From RFSX01 sp965248155 (GTDB lineage Bacteria > Bacteroidota > Bacteroidia > Chitinophagales > Saprospiraceae), in contig CBDFIO010000001.1 in assembly GCA_965248155.1 (NCBI GenBank), positions 1,674,001-1,738,000 of the forward strand: 64,000 nt of DNA, written 5' to 3'. Below are positions 44,786 through 55,992 of the stretch, in pieces (positions within the stretch are counted from its first letter, which is position 1; the number at the start of each line of letters is the position of its first letter). The notes below the pieces were generated by a model. That model was given only the letters and a program-made list of their open reading frames with translations. It was not told the origin of the DNA and ran no database searches. The translations under genes were made by a program, and so were the position numbers.

Positions 44786-44793
44786 TAAATTTG
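44786..44793 (+). promoter_or_regulatory. -7 promoter element of the DUF2130 gene
   Basis: TAAATTTG followed by CA matches TAnnTTTG and lies 29 nt before the ATG at 44822. Confidence 0.65.
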
Positions 44794-44821
44794 CATCGCA
44801 GTTTTTATTAATATTTCAATC

Positions 44822-46051
44822 ATGGATAAAATTCAAATTATTAGTTGCCCTAATTGTCAACATCAATTCGATGTGGAAGATGTGTTGGCCTCCAAAATTC
44901 AGAACCGGCTAAAAGAAGAGTTTGACGAAGAGAAAAAGCAGCTGGAGTCAAAAATTAATGAAAGGAACAATGAACTCAATGAAAAAATAAAGGCATTTGA
45001 AGAGACCAAAAAAAACGAAAATGAAATATTCAAAACCAAATTGAAAGATGGAATTGAAAAAGAAAAGGAGATCATTCAAAAGGTAGTTAAAGAGGATTTC
45101 GAGTCCAAAATAAAAGCACAGTCAGAACAACTCGAGCTCAAACAAAAACAAGTTCAAGATTTAAAAAATAAAGAATTAGAATTAGAAAAACTCAAACTTC
45201 AAGTGCAAGAACAAGAAAAAGAAATTGAATTGAAGTTTCAAAAAAAAATGAGTGAAGAATTACAGCAAAGAGAAGAGAAAATCCAAAAAAGAATTCACGA
45301 ATCAAATGAATTAAAGCTTAAGGAAAAAGACAAGCAATTAGAAGATCAAAAAAAATTAATTGAAGATCTAAAACGAAAATCTGAACAAGGATCTATGCAA
45401 TTGCAAGGTGAAGTCCAAGAATTAGCAATTGAAGAATTTTTAGCGCAGCAATTCCCTTTTGACAATATTGAAGAAATTAAAAAAGGAGCCCGTGGAGGTG
45501 ACTGTATTCAGGTTGTTAATACCAGAGAACAGATACAATGTGGAATAATCTATTACGAGAGTAAAAGAACAAAAGAATTTCAACCAAGTTGGATAGAGAA
45601 ATTTAAAACTGACATCCGAAATATTGGAGCTGACATTGGTGTTCTTGTTACCAAAGCATTACCAAAAGACATGGATAGGATGGGATTAAAACAAGGAATT
45701 TGGATATGTACTTTCGAAGAATTTAAAGGATTAAGTCTCGTGTTACGAGATTCTATAATCAAAATAAATGTGGCACAAAACTCTCAAAATAATAAAGGAG
45801 ATAAAATGGAAATGCTCTATGCCTATCTTACGAGCAATGAATTCAGCTTAAAGATTGAAGGCATTGTCGAAGGGTTTACTCAAATGAGAGAAGATCTAAA
45901 CAAAGAAAGAAATGCCATGCATAAGATTTGGAGTCAGAGAGAAAAACAGATAGAAAAGGTTCTGCTTAATACTACAGGAATGTATGGTTCTATTAAAGGA
46001 ATAGCAGGAAATGCGATTGGAAATATAAGTGCTCTAGAATTTCCGGAATAA
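44822..46051 (+). CDS. DUF2130 coiled-coil protein
   Basis: 409 residues. An N-terminal zinc knuckle-like segment (ISCPNCQHQFDVED) is followed by about 170 residues of charged coiled coil (residues about 25-200) and a DUF2130 domain: VQELAIEEFLAQQFPFDNIEEIKKGARGGDCIQVV, then IIYYESKRTKEFQPSWIEKFKTDI. The D...ExK arrangement resembles a PD-(D/E)xK nuclease core, which would fit a DNA-processing role, but the family is uncharacterised as far as I know. It has its own promoter, so it is separate from gpsA. Confidence 0.82.
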   Translation: MDKIQIISCPNCQHQFDVEDVLASKIQNRLKEEFDEEKKQLESKINERNNELNEKIKAFEETKKNENEIFKTKLKDGIEKEKEIIQKVVKEDFESKIKAQSEQLELKQKQVQDLKNKELELEKLKLQVQEQEKEIELKFQKKMSEELQQREEKIQKRIHESNELKLKEKDKQLEDQKKLIEDLKRKSEQGSMQLQGEVQELAIEEFLAQQFPFDNIEEIKKGARGGDCIQVVNTREQIQCGIIYYESKRTKEFQPSWIEKFKTDIRNIGADIGVLVTKALPKDMDRMGLKQGIWICTFEEFKGLSLVLRDSIIKINVAQNSQNNKGDKMEMLYAYLTSNEFSLKIEGIVEGFTQMREDLNKERNAMHKIWSQREKQIEKVLLNTTGMYGSIKGIAGNAIGNISALEFPE

Positions 46052-46086
46052 AAAAAAGCCCTCCATGATCCAATCACAGAGGGCTT
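46050..46086 (-). terminator. Terminator between the DUF2130 gene and the giant adhesin
   Basis: AAGCCCTC (46056-46063) pairs with GAGGGCTT (46079-46086), with an inner TGAT/ATCA helix. On the minus strand it is followed by a run of at least eight T, so it ends the adhesin transcript; it may also act weakly on the plus strand for the DUF2130 gene. Confidence 0.82.
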
Positions 46087-46107
46087 ATGGTTTAATATCA
46101 ATTAATT

Positions 46108-46762
46108 TTATTTATTCAGAACGATAAAATTCTTGACGATGATATGATCATCGATTTGGAGTTTTAAAGTATAAAGTCCCTGATTCAATTCTGAGACATC
46201 TAGTTTATGTTGTTGTTTCTTGTTCAGATTGATATTCTTTATATCAAGTATATCTCTGACAACCAATCTTCCCGTATCATCATAAATATCTCCCTTCATA
46301 GAAGAAACAGAATATTTGAAAATTGATTCTACAGTCAGTTCATTGACGACTGGATTTGGATACATATTAATTGTATAATCTTCACCGTCTTCAAAATTAC
46401 TAACCGAGATAGCAACTATCTTTGAATAACTGAAATCACCATTCAAGTCCACTTGCTTAATCCTGTAATAATAGATGCCAGCTCCTTGTAAATCATAATC
46501 TTCGAAACTATATATCAGCTTGCCGGAAGACTGCTCTTTTGGTAAAACTTTGTTTATTGGTGAAAAGGATTTTGAATCAAATACAGATACTTCAATATCA
46601 TAATAATCCAGGTCAAATTCCGATTGAACACTCCACTCGATATAGTTGTGATCTGATCGGTGTTCACCCCAAATTTCTTCCCAAACCACCGGGAGGGCTC
46701 CAGCCACAAGACCGGCATCAATATTTGCTAAGTGTTCTCCAGGCCAAACATTATATAATTTA
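46108..46762 (-). pseudogene. Adhesin segment 5: C-terminal part with T9SS type A sorting domain
   Basis: It resumes in phase as YNVWPGEHLANIDAGLVAGA directly after the IS. A fibronectin-like domain (IEWSVQSEFDLDYYDIEVS, YYYRIKQVDLNGDFSYSKIV) follows, then the T9SS sorting domain: INMYPNPVVNELTVES, IYDDTGRLVV, LDVSELNQGLYTLKLQ and the end KNFIVLNK. Such tails direct export through the type IX system and surface attachment. It starts without promoter or signal peptide, so it should be silent. Confidence 0.88.
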
Positions 46763-47792
46763 ACGTGAGTTCGATGTAAGACTAGGCCAAAAGGAGCTGT
46801 TTGGTATCGACCAGATTCTTATAAATGGAGGGTTTAGATTCTTTAAACCCGTAGGCACAAAGTCCACCAAGTATATTGACGAAAAATCCGGCAAAGGAAC
46901 GATGCCTTGTATGTTCGATCTGTGAAATATTTTTGAGTTGGTCAATAATGGTTTCAGAGATAGCAAGTTTTCGGAGCAGAAGAGCATCCTGTAGGGGTGT
47001 AATCATTTTGGATTTCATATTCCGTCTCAACTTAGTAATCAAATGAATACCTCTCAAGAAAAGAGTGTCAAAGATTTGCTTGTTGACAATATAGCCTTTA
47101 TCACCGAACAACCGGCCATAGACCTTCTTCATAAACCGTTTACACTTCAATACGGCATTATCATGCACATTGCCCGGAGTGAGTTGAAAATCAATCACTT
47201 CGCCCCGGTCATTATGAACCAGATGAAGTTTGAAACCATAAAACCAACCCTTTGAAGTCTTGCCTCGTTTGGCCAGTCCAGCAAACACCTTGTGGGAATG
47301 AATCCTTCGATTGTGACAGACCCGGATACTGGTTGAATCAATAAAGGATATCCCACTACATTTACCCATTCGGTACATCTTTACAAACAAGGCTAATGGT
47401 AGGACCGCTTTGGTTTGCAACTCCACCATCCGATTATAAGATACCAGATTGGGAAAATAGCCGCGCATATGTTGGCAGACATGATTCTGGTAAAAGTGCT
47501 TAAAGCAACGGTATCCACTCATATGAAAAAATACGATGATGCTCATCACCTCGCTCATGGATAACCTGCAGGTACGATTCCGTCGATTTTTCTTTCCCTC
47601 TAGGGTATGAGATTTTTAAAAGTGATCGAAATCGGTGAAAAAATCATCGAAAGCACAGAAAATTGCAATAATTTGACTATCTTTCATAGTAGAGCTTTTT
47701 TGTTTTAATTAATTGATTATCAACTATTAAGATAAACAAAATTGCTCTTTCTTTTTATCCTATTTTTCCACTTCCTTACGTCGAACTCACGT
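46763..47792 (-). mobile_element. IS982-family insertion sequence
   Basis: A 1030-bp element with terminal inverted repeats beginning ACGTGAGTTCGAYGTAAG (46763 inward and 47792 inward). It is flanked by a perfect 7-bp target duplication TAATTTA (46756-46762 and 47793-47799). Removing the element and one copy restores the adhesin reading frame exactly (NTTKLYNVWPG). Confidence 0.92.
46782..47687 (-). pseudogene. IS982 transposase with an early nonsense codon
   Basis: The full frame from the ATG at 47687 is 301 codons, the usual size. It has TAA at codon 24 (47616-47618, ...DFDHF-stop-KSHTLEGKKNRRNR). After it the frame is open to 46782 and contains the family core: LSMSEVMSIIVFFHMSGYRCFKHFY, FIDSTSIRVCHNRR (catalytic D), LFGDKGYI (D), IETI-like SETIIDQL (E) and IEHTRHRSFAGF. 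A shorter product from the internal ATG at 47558 would keep the DDE core but lack the N-terminus. The copy is probably immobile by itself. Confidence 0.8.
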
Positions 47793-49021
47793 TAATTTAG
47801 TCGTATTAAGACCATGGCTTCCATCTACATCGGAATCCATCGATTCATCTCCTCCTTGGTTAGCCGAAGTAACGCTATAACCAATAGGCAGATCAAATTG
47901 CAAGTAATAACTGTTCTTTCCAAGATAATCCAACATGTATTGACCGTTGGCATCAGTTGTTGCATAAGCCGCCAAATTTCCTTCAATATCTACTGCCATA
48001 ACCAACACATCTTCCACACCTTGTTCAGAAGCTTCACGCATTCCATTGTTATTATCATCATACCAAACATAATCACCGATGGTTCCCATTATATAATAAC
48101 CAGCACCTACATCGCATCTTACCTGTTCAGAAATCACAATTATCTGATCCGTTGTTCCAGGACCATATCTACCTGTTATATCACTATCAATGTTTTCATT
48201 AAACCCTCGGTTCGGAACCGCCGCTACCAAAGTCGTTGGAGGATTTACAAATTTAACATGATAGGTTCCGGGAGGAACACAAAACTTATAATATCCATCA
48301 TCTGAAGGACTTCCCGGTTTGTGGGCTGAGTAAGTAACATCCCATAGAAGCCAATCCGGACCTTGAAGACGATAGAGTTCCACTCTTAATTGATTAATTC
48401 CATTCTCAAAATCATCCTGAATATCATTTTCATTATAGTCGAACCAAACATATCCTCCTATTTCAGCACAGATTATTAATCCCCCGTCAATTGTTAAATT
48501 TTCACTGCTCAATGTAAATAATGAACTCGTACCTACTCCGCGCTCTTCTGTCAAATCGCTATCAATAGCATCATTGCCTCCTCTATCAAACAAGGTCACG
48601 CTGTAATTATCTGTTAATATCACTTTTATATAATAATCTGATGGGAACACATCAATAAATTGATAATTACCACTCTGATCCGTTTTTGTTCTGCTAACCA
48701 GAAAATCGGATTTATTGTATAATTCAACAACTACATCTTCGAGTCCCGGTTCATTAAAATCTTGTATTCCATCCCCGTCAATGTCATGCCATATATAATC
48801 ACCAAGATTATAGCCAACCACTAATAAAACATCTGAAAAATCTTCATCATCATCATAACCATCGCCATCTCCATCTTCATCAATGAAATAGTCCGAATTC
48901 GGATCGCTATCAATGTCTGCGCCGTCATCAACAGTAATCTGGACGTTATTTCTAATAATAGAACTAAAGAAATTAACATCTATCTGGTAACTTATATTAA
49001 AGGATGTAGAGCTGTTATATG
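47793..49021 (-). pseudogene. Adhesin segment 4: SdrD-B-like domains up to the IS insertion
   Basis: It begins by finishing the fourth DUF11 unit (VQITVDDGADIDSDPN) and then has three SdrD-B-like domains (LGDYIWHDIDGDGIQDFNEPGLEDVVVEL-type; IGGYVWFDYNENDIQDDFENG; IGDYVWYDDNNNGMREASEQG). It is cut in SHGLNTTKL by IS982; one copy of the 7-bp target is at 47793-47799. Confidence 0.87.
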
Positions 49022-50758
49022 CAATGAAACAATGTTATATAATGCTGAATTTATCTCCACAATGTTTGGATCTACACCACTTGTATTAGACAAATAATTA
49101 AAGCCGGGATCCGGGTTTTCAGTAATCTCAATATTATTCGCATTCAAGGTTCCTTCATTATTAATATCAATCCTAAAAGTTACATTGTCGCCCGGGAAGT
49201 AAGGACCAAGTGATATCAAAGTCTTTGTAATGCTTAGATCATATATTTGAGCCACTGCGATGGGTATTTCATCTTCATCATCGTCATCCCCACTACCATC
49301 TCCATCTTCATCAACTGTTTCATCCGTATTCGGATCACTATCAATATCTGCACCATCATCAACAGTAATTTGAACTCTGTTCAATAAGCTTATACCCTGG
49401 TAACCAAGATTTACTTGATAAGTAACATCAACCGATTCTGTGGCACCAAAATTCAGAGATCCAATTTGATATGTATTTGGAAAAATGTTGGTGACGTTCG
49501 GATTAGTACCACTGTTATCACTCACAAAAATCAAATCAATATCAGGGTTATCAACAAAGATGATATTGGCCGCATTTAGGCTTCCTTGATTTTGAACTTC
49601 CAATCTGAAGGTTATATTATCACCTGGATAGTATGGTCCACTACTAGGCTCAGTCTTTGTAATTGCAAGGTCATATGTTTGCTGAATAGTTAAAATCAGC
49701 TCATCTTCATCGTCATCATCTCCACTGCCATCACCGTCTTCATCTACAGTATTATCAGTATTTGGATCACTATCAACATCGGCCCCATCATCTACAATGA
49801 TTTGGGTGCCATTTAAAATCGTTATGCCTTGATAGACGGGATCCACTTGGAAAGTTATTTGAATACTTTCGCTAAGTCCAAAATCCAAATCGACAATTTC
49901 AAATATTAAGCCCCCTAAGGCGTTTACGTTTGGATTTGACCCTGAATTATCACTTACATAGATCAATCCAGCCGCTGGCATATCCATAACTTGAATATTG
50001 GCTGCATCTTGTGTTCCTTCATTCGTAACTAATAATTCATAAGTGATTAAACTGTTCTGGAAATAAGGGCCCGTGCTCAATTCGTTCTTTGCAATCGCAA
50101 GATCATAGAATTGATCGATGGTAATTGTTTCTTCATCTTCATCATCATCATCCCCATTACCGTCACCATCTTCATCTACACTATTATCGGTGTTAGGATC
50201 ACTATCTGCATCATCTCCATCATCAACTGTAATCTGCACTTCATTTGTTAGATTAAGACTCTGGAAATTACTTGCAATAGTATATGTAACATTAATTGAT
50301 TCTGTGTTTTCGGGAGCTAAGCTAATTACAGACCATACTCCTGGAGAAACTTCGTTTACGTTTGCATTAAGTGAAGCATCACTTCCTACATATACCAAGC
50401 CTGTATTTGGAATTTCGGAGATCTCTATATTGTTAGCTGTAATACTACCTTGATTTTCTACAACCAGTATGTAGCTAACGGTACTATCCTGTCCATATGG
50501 TCCTAAGCTGGTTACGGTTTTAGTCAATTGTAGATCATAAATATCCATTAATGCCGGGTCATGATCATCTTCATCAGTAGCAGCTAGGATATCTCCGGGA
50601 AAACCACTTCCATCACCAATTACACTATCATCACTTGGTGTACCAGCAGCTCCTCCGGCATCATTTCCTTGAGTTGTATCTGCATTACTATCAAAATCTA
50701 AAAGACTTAGGTCAAAACTAAAATCGTCAAACATCTGACTGACTTCTGCTTCATTTAT
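49022..50758 (-). pseudogene. Adhesin segment 3: four DUF11 repeats with Asp-rich linkers
   Basis: Four ~145-residue units, each starting YDLxITK...GPY and ending with a Ca2+-binding-type linker (SDPNTD..VDEDGDGxGDDDDED). The linker DNA is itself a direct repeat. In the fourth unit the frame is lost at ALYNIVSL; the expected continuation (AYNSSTSFNISYQIDVNF) is in the next frame from 49022, so one base is missing there. Confidence 0.87.
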
Positions 50759-51715
50759 TCAAGAACTGGAATTGGTACATGCCAAAGGACTTTCCTGAAC
50801 AACAAGTTCAATTGTAATATTTACAATCTGACCCGCGTCAATACTTGCTATCGTTGTAAAAGGTGTTGAGCCATTCGGCGTCCACAATAGATTATTAGCT
50901 GCTACAAAAGATAAACCACAAGGCACATAATCTGTAACCCTAACTGCTGCCAGGTCTACATTTCCCTGATTTATCAATTGAATATTATAGGAAACCGCTT
51001 GTCCGTATAAATAAGGGCCTGGTGTTATCAAACTTTTTACCAATGCAATATCAGCAACAGGCATTGTACCTGGATCATGATCGTCTTCAAACAAATCTGT
51101 AAAACTATCATCATCCGGATCCCCGGGAAGTACACTCAATTCTGCGATTGTATTAGATCCAGGATTACTATCCAAATCTCCAGGATTACCATCAACATCT
51201 TTGTCAGCAGTTATTTCAGCATGACTGATCAGTTGAAATGGATCACCGCAATTTATGGTTAAGTCCAAAGGAAATGTAATGCAATTATTTGGGGCTGATA
51301 CCGCAGATAATAATCCTCCTGCAGGTAGACCACCATTACTTATTGTCAATGTTCTTATTGCGTTCGGTCCAGAATTTACCCAGCCATTGTTTGGTGTAAA
51401 TCCATAACAAGAAGCCAAATAATCAGTTACTTCAATACTATCTACAATTGTGAATCCTTGATTACAAATGGTTATATCAAAAGTTACAACATCATTTAAT
51501 TGTACTGGAGTACTTTGTGAAGTTGTTTTTATCAATGCCAAATCAAGGTTACAAAAGACAACATTTATGATGGTTGTAAAACTTCTTGTTTGACATGCAG
51601 TTCCAATAGGACCAGGACCTGTAATTGTATAAGTGAATGTGTATGAATTTCCTTCCATGGATGCATTAGCTGTGAATAACGATCCAATCAATCCACCTGT
51701 TCCATCGGTATCTGC
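50759..51715 (-). pseudogene. Adhesin segment 2: DUF11-like repeats
   Basis: Same phase as segment 1. It has two DUF11-like units (LDLALIKTTSQSTPVQLNDVV..., DIALVKSLITPGPYLYGQAVSYNIQ) joined by an acidic linker. It ends at a second in-frame TGA in CTNSSS-stop-INEAEVSQ, where TTA would restore Leu. Confidence 0.85.
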
Positions 51716-54700
51716 TCAAGTCCCTGTTAATGGACCGGAAGTAATAAGACTGTTTAGATCTATAAAGTTCGATCCAAATACCGGATTACCACATATAGTA
51801 CCCGGGTTTATTATTACGTTGGCCAGCGTATCGTAAATCTGAACATTGACAGTTGCCGCATCCTGGCAGCCATTTACATCAGTATAAGTATAAGTAACAT
51901 CGAAGAAACCAGCACCGGCCAGACCAACATCTAGTGAGGCTGTTCCATCGTTATTGTCCATCAATCCTGCAGGAGCAGTAGTTGTAAATACACCAAGATT
52001 ACCTCCTCCAGGGAGTGGTGATCCCGTAAACAACATTGGTCCGTTGGCGACACATTCGTCAGCAGGATCATTCAATCCGGCCACAGGTAAAGTATTAATT
52101 GTGACACTTACTGTATTGCTTCCAATACAACCATCTACGGTTGTAAAAGTATAGGTAACATCATAAGTACCAGGTGTTGCAACATCTATGTCTAGAACAG
52201 CAGTTCCATCATTGTTATCCGTAAGACCTGCAGGAGCAGTTGTTGTAAATACACCCGTTTCAAATCCAACTGGTATTGGTGAACCTGTGAAGTTAAGATC
52301 AAGTCCATCTACACAAACATCTGCAGGATCATTTAGACTTACTGCCGGTAAATTAAATATTGTAACACTTGCAGTATCCTCAGCAAAGCAAGAATTTACA
52401 TCTGTGTATGTATATATCACGTCGAAGGTACCCGTTCCGGCTACACTTACATCCAAAACAGCAGTACCGTCATTATTATCTGTTAATCCACCGGGAGCAT
52501 CAGTTGTAAAAACACCTGTTGCACCTCCTCCGGGAAGTGGCCCTCCTGTGAAATTCAAATCTGCACCATCGATGCATACATCTGCAGGATCCGTTATTGT
52601 AGGTGAAGGATTTGCAAAAATTGTAACTATTAGCGAATCATAAGGACGGCAATAGTCGTATGTAGGTGTTGGAAATACAATAGCATAAACATAATAAGTT
52701 CCAGGTGTAGATATTGGAAAACTGCTTAAGTCAAATGTTCCCATTTCTGCAATCATATCAACAGTATCAATTGGCGTTCCTCCTATATAGACAGCCGATG
52801 AATCCGCCGGTATGGAAGTGAAATAAACCAATTCCATGGAGTCGGCTTGGCCGGTTATATCCACGTTTACTAGACTTGTTCCTTCACAAACACTTTGATC
52901 AGCAGCCGGTGAATCAACTTCAGGACAGCACAATAAAGATTCAAGACAGCCTTGAATCACATCTACATCTCCAAATACTCCTTTTTGCTGTGAGCCAACA
53001 TCTCTTGCGATGTCCAACAGAACTGAACCCATTGAATTTCCACCTGTTATAGGCAAATACTGTAATCCATAAAGGCACCCAAGTGTATTACAATCAGCTC
53101 CTCTAAGAGCGTCCGCAGTAGCTATTATAAACAAATCATTGTCGATAGAGCAATTAAAATTATCCATTCCGGAATTTGCAAAATCAACTCCTCCCCTGGC
53201 ATTCAAACCAGCACTTACTTCACCCAACTCATGCTGTAATGCAAAATTTCCAGGCGGTACTGCTGTTTGCAAAACCCATGCGCCACTATTTCCAATGTAT
53301 CTTAAGACTCTGGATTCATGTGGTTTGGAATTTGGAACAGTAGAGTCAAAACCAGATTCACCTAAAAGCATTGTCATTCCGTCTGCGCTAAATTCTATAT
53401 CACCAACCGGCATACTATAGGTTTCGAGATTCAATGGATCACCATACTCTTGTGTCCATGGCAAAGTTATTTCAAGTTGATCAGTACCGGGTAGAAAATC
53501 ACAAGTTCCCGGATCAATTGATATAGATCTTATACTGTTTCTTATATTCGTTTTGTTAAAATCTGAAGCCCATACTGAATAATATAGTTTTCCATCTATT
53601 GCGTTACAACCTAAACCTAATATTCTTTCACCCATGGGGGCCATTCCAGCTGCTCCATTATCAGCTACCCCTGGGTCAAATGTGCTTAAGGTAGTACCTG
53701 TATTCGGATCAATTCTATAAATCATACCATCACCGAGGTTACCAACATAGATTTGTTCACAAATGGTATCAAATTCTACACTTGTTGCTCCAGCATCACC
53801 GGGAAGAGAATCGAGAATAGTTACCGCTCCTGTAAATGCATCTATTTTTGACACTATCGGTACTACTGCAACACCGGGAACAAGGTCATAAAGCATTGTG
53901 GTTGCCGTATATATATTTCTAATTTTATCTACACTAAAACTGTATATTTCACCTAATAGATCATCAACATCCCACTCATGAGGATGGTTAGGTAATAGAA
54001 ATGAAATATCATATCCAGTCTCTCCTGCAATAAAAAGATCGTGCATGGGTTGCAGTTTTTCGATTGCAAGAGTCACTCTGTTTCCTGGAAAAGTCGCGCA
54101 CGCCACAATAGCATCTCCGGCTTGAAGAATTCTGTTGTCCCCACTTAGATTACAATAGAATCTTTCGGTTTCACAAGTTCCATCTGAATTTCTTACAACA
54201 ACGATATAGTCTCCAAGTGATAATCCTGAAAAAGTTTCACTTAGTTGCCAAGTTGTTCCGTTATCTATCGAATATTCATAAGTTCCACTACCACCAGCTG
54301 CCAGAATGATTATTTCACCTTCATCATAGCAAGCTTCAACTTTTGTAGATGCAAAAGTAATTGGATTGGCATAAGGAACCCCAACATTGTAGCAGACCTC
54401 CATTTCAATTGCATCTATAGATGCTCTGGTAAGACCAGCATTCTCCAAATGTTCCGCTTGAACAATAAGTCCAAATCTTGAATCATTTAATAGTTCTGGT
54501 GTTAAGGTTTCTCCCCAATTTGCATGAGAATATGTTATTGTCTCCCAGTCAACACCGCCTTCGATCCAAAGTGTTGCATCTTTAAGATTGACCGATCCAA
54601 CGGATAAAGTATTAGGGTTGTATACAGAAACCAAGGCATCCTGAACATCTATCGCGCTGGAGTTTTGTCTTGTTATTCTAAAAGTCAGGTTTGTAACTGT

Positions 54701-55048
54701 TGCATTACAAGGAATATTAAATGCGAAATCTTTTACATACAAATACCGAGAAGTATCATTGGGAAAAAGTTGAGTAAATGTAGCAACACTATCAGGAGCT
54801 GCTGCTTCAGAGGTTACATTCCAAAGAGAACCATCTCCAAAGAAATATCCTGAACCAGCATAACTAGCAACGATAGTCGTTCCCAGCATAGAACTAGCAT
54901 TCATTTCTTCATAGGAAATATCGAATGGATTAAAAATTTCGGCTATTGTCTGTTTTTGATTTAGATCTTTATTTGATGTCGTTTCATTTCCATAAGAAAT
55001 CGAAAAAATAAAAATCATCATTAAAATTGTTCCAAATGCTGGTCTCAT
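51716..55048 (-). pseudogene. Adhesin segment 1: signal peptide, SprB repeat, Ig-like repeats
   Basis: 1110 codons. The ATG at 55048 is preferred to the GTG at 55051. After the signal peptide (GTILMMIFIFSISYG) comes a carbohydrate/adhesin-like beta region, then a SprB repeat at about residues 230-305 (GGSGTYEYSIDNGTTWQ, GLSLGDYIVVVRNSDG), a propeller-like region (about 310-700) and three tandem Ig-like units of about 82 residues (LNDPADVCVDGLDLNFTGSP, TTTAPAGLTDNNDGTAVLDI). It ends at a TGA in GPLTGT-stop-ADTDGTGGLIG, where TGG (Trp) would restore the frame. Confidence 0.85.
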
Positions 55049-55051
55049 CAC

Positions 55052-55425
55052 TTATAAATGTTTTTCCAACATTTATACTTGAATCCTGCTAAAATGAAAT
55101 GACTTCTTTTATGCTTAAGGAATACAAGTATAATTTCGATATTGGCAATTATTCAAATCTCATAACCCAATAACTAATTGGGCCTTCGATAAAATCAAAA
55201 TTATACTGTTTGAGACGGGACTCCTAGAATATATACAAACATATTAAAAAAATATGTAATATATAAGTAATTGCTAATAATTAACTTTTATAGTTTTTCA
55301 TCACTTTTGTGAAGTATTCAACCTGAATTCATAAATATTCATTTCATAGATAATAAAGGCACCTGAATCTAATTCGTTTCAATAATAAACGAATTGTTTA
55401 TATATTACTCGTTTAAATTCTACAG
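55052..55425. other. Intergenic region between adhesin and the coiled-coil gene
   Basis: 374 bp, AT-rich. A hairpin ATAAATGT/ACATTTAT (55053-55075) lies right upstream of the adhesin start. A minus-strand TAATTTTG (55196-55203) fits the -7 consensus for the adhesin. No gene is seen. Confidence 0.5.
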
Positions 55426-55980
55426 ATGACAATTGACCTGAAAGAGCTGTTTATTGAGCAGATAGATTTAGATGAAAAATCGGTAATGGCCTTGTTGAAA
55501 GCCATCAAGAATAATCATGATAAAAAGGACTTTGACTATATAAAATTCAAAAAGTCCGTACAGGCACTTTTGAAACTTGATATGGATACTCCAACCAGTT
55601 ACAAATCCTCCTATGCCACAGCTTCTACAATGGGACTCACTAAAGATTCCCTCCTGAAATCCGCTAAAAAGTATACAAATGTACTTCACAAAGAGAGAGA
55701 ATCTTTTGCACAAGCAATGCAAAATCAATTCGATGAAAAAGTAGAAGGCAGAAAAGCGGAAGTAGACAAACTTCTTCAAAAAATTGAAGACCATAAAAGA
55801 AAAATAAAGGAATTAGAGCGAGAGATAAACATATTTCAAAATAGAATTGATACCGTAGATCAAGATGTTGAATCCGCAACTTCAAAAATTAATCAGACAA
55901 AAGAAAAGTTTTTAAAAGTCTATGAAGAAATAAGTCAAAACATCAACAAGGATATCGATTCAATTAATACATTTTTATAA
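55426..55980 (+). CDS. Coiled-coil protein of unknown function, partner of the PspA-like gene
   Basis: 184 residues, no signal peptide or membrane helix, so cytoplasmic. Residues 1-85 are a compact helical domain (LKELFIEQIDLDEKSVMALLKAI, FKKSVQALLKLDMDTPTSYKSSYATASTMGLTK-region). Residues 85-184 are a long coiled coil (VDKLLQKIEDHKRKIKELEREI). I do not recognise the family. It lies 12 nt upstream of the membrane-anchored PspA-like gene, so the two are co-transcribed and likely act together. Confidence 0.75.
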   Translation: MTIDLKELFIEQIDLDEKSVMALLKAIKNNHDKKDFDYIKFKKSVQALLKLDMDTPTSYKSSYATASTMGLTKDSLLKSAKKYTNVLHKERESFAQAMQNQFDEKVEGRKAEVDKLLQKIEDHKRKIKELEREINIFQNRIDTVDQDVESATSKINQTKEKFLKVYEEISQNINKDIDSINTFL

Positions 55981-55992
55981 TAAGATTTAGTT

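Larger units (their letters stand above)
46108..55048 (-). pseudogene. Giant T9SS-exported adhesin, disrupted by two nonsense codons, a frameshift and IS982
   Basis: One gene of about 2635 codons once ran from the ATG at 55048 to the stop at 46108. Domain order: signal peptide, a beta-rich adhesin region, SprB repeat, propeller-like region, three ~82-residue Ig-like repeats, DUF11 repeats, three SdrD-B-like domains, and a T9SS type A sorting domain. Four lesions break it: TGA at 51716-51718, TGA at 50759-50761, one base lost at about 49022, and IS982 at 46763-47792. All flanking segments stay in phase once these are corrected, which shows it is a single gene. Segments are listed separately. 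Confidence 0.9.

Noticed and set aside
50118..50453. Ser-rich open frame on the plus strand
   Set aside because: It is the antisense shadow of the Asp-rich linker repeats of the adhesin.
49000..50700. CRISPR-like array suggested by regular repeated blocks
   Set aside because: The repeats are ~435-bp coding units (DUF11 plus Asp-rich linker) in one reading frame, not short repeats with unique spacers.
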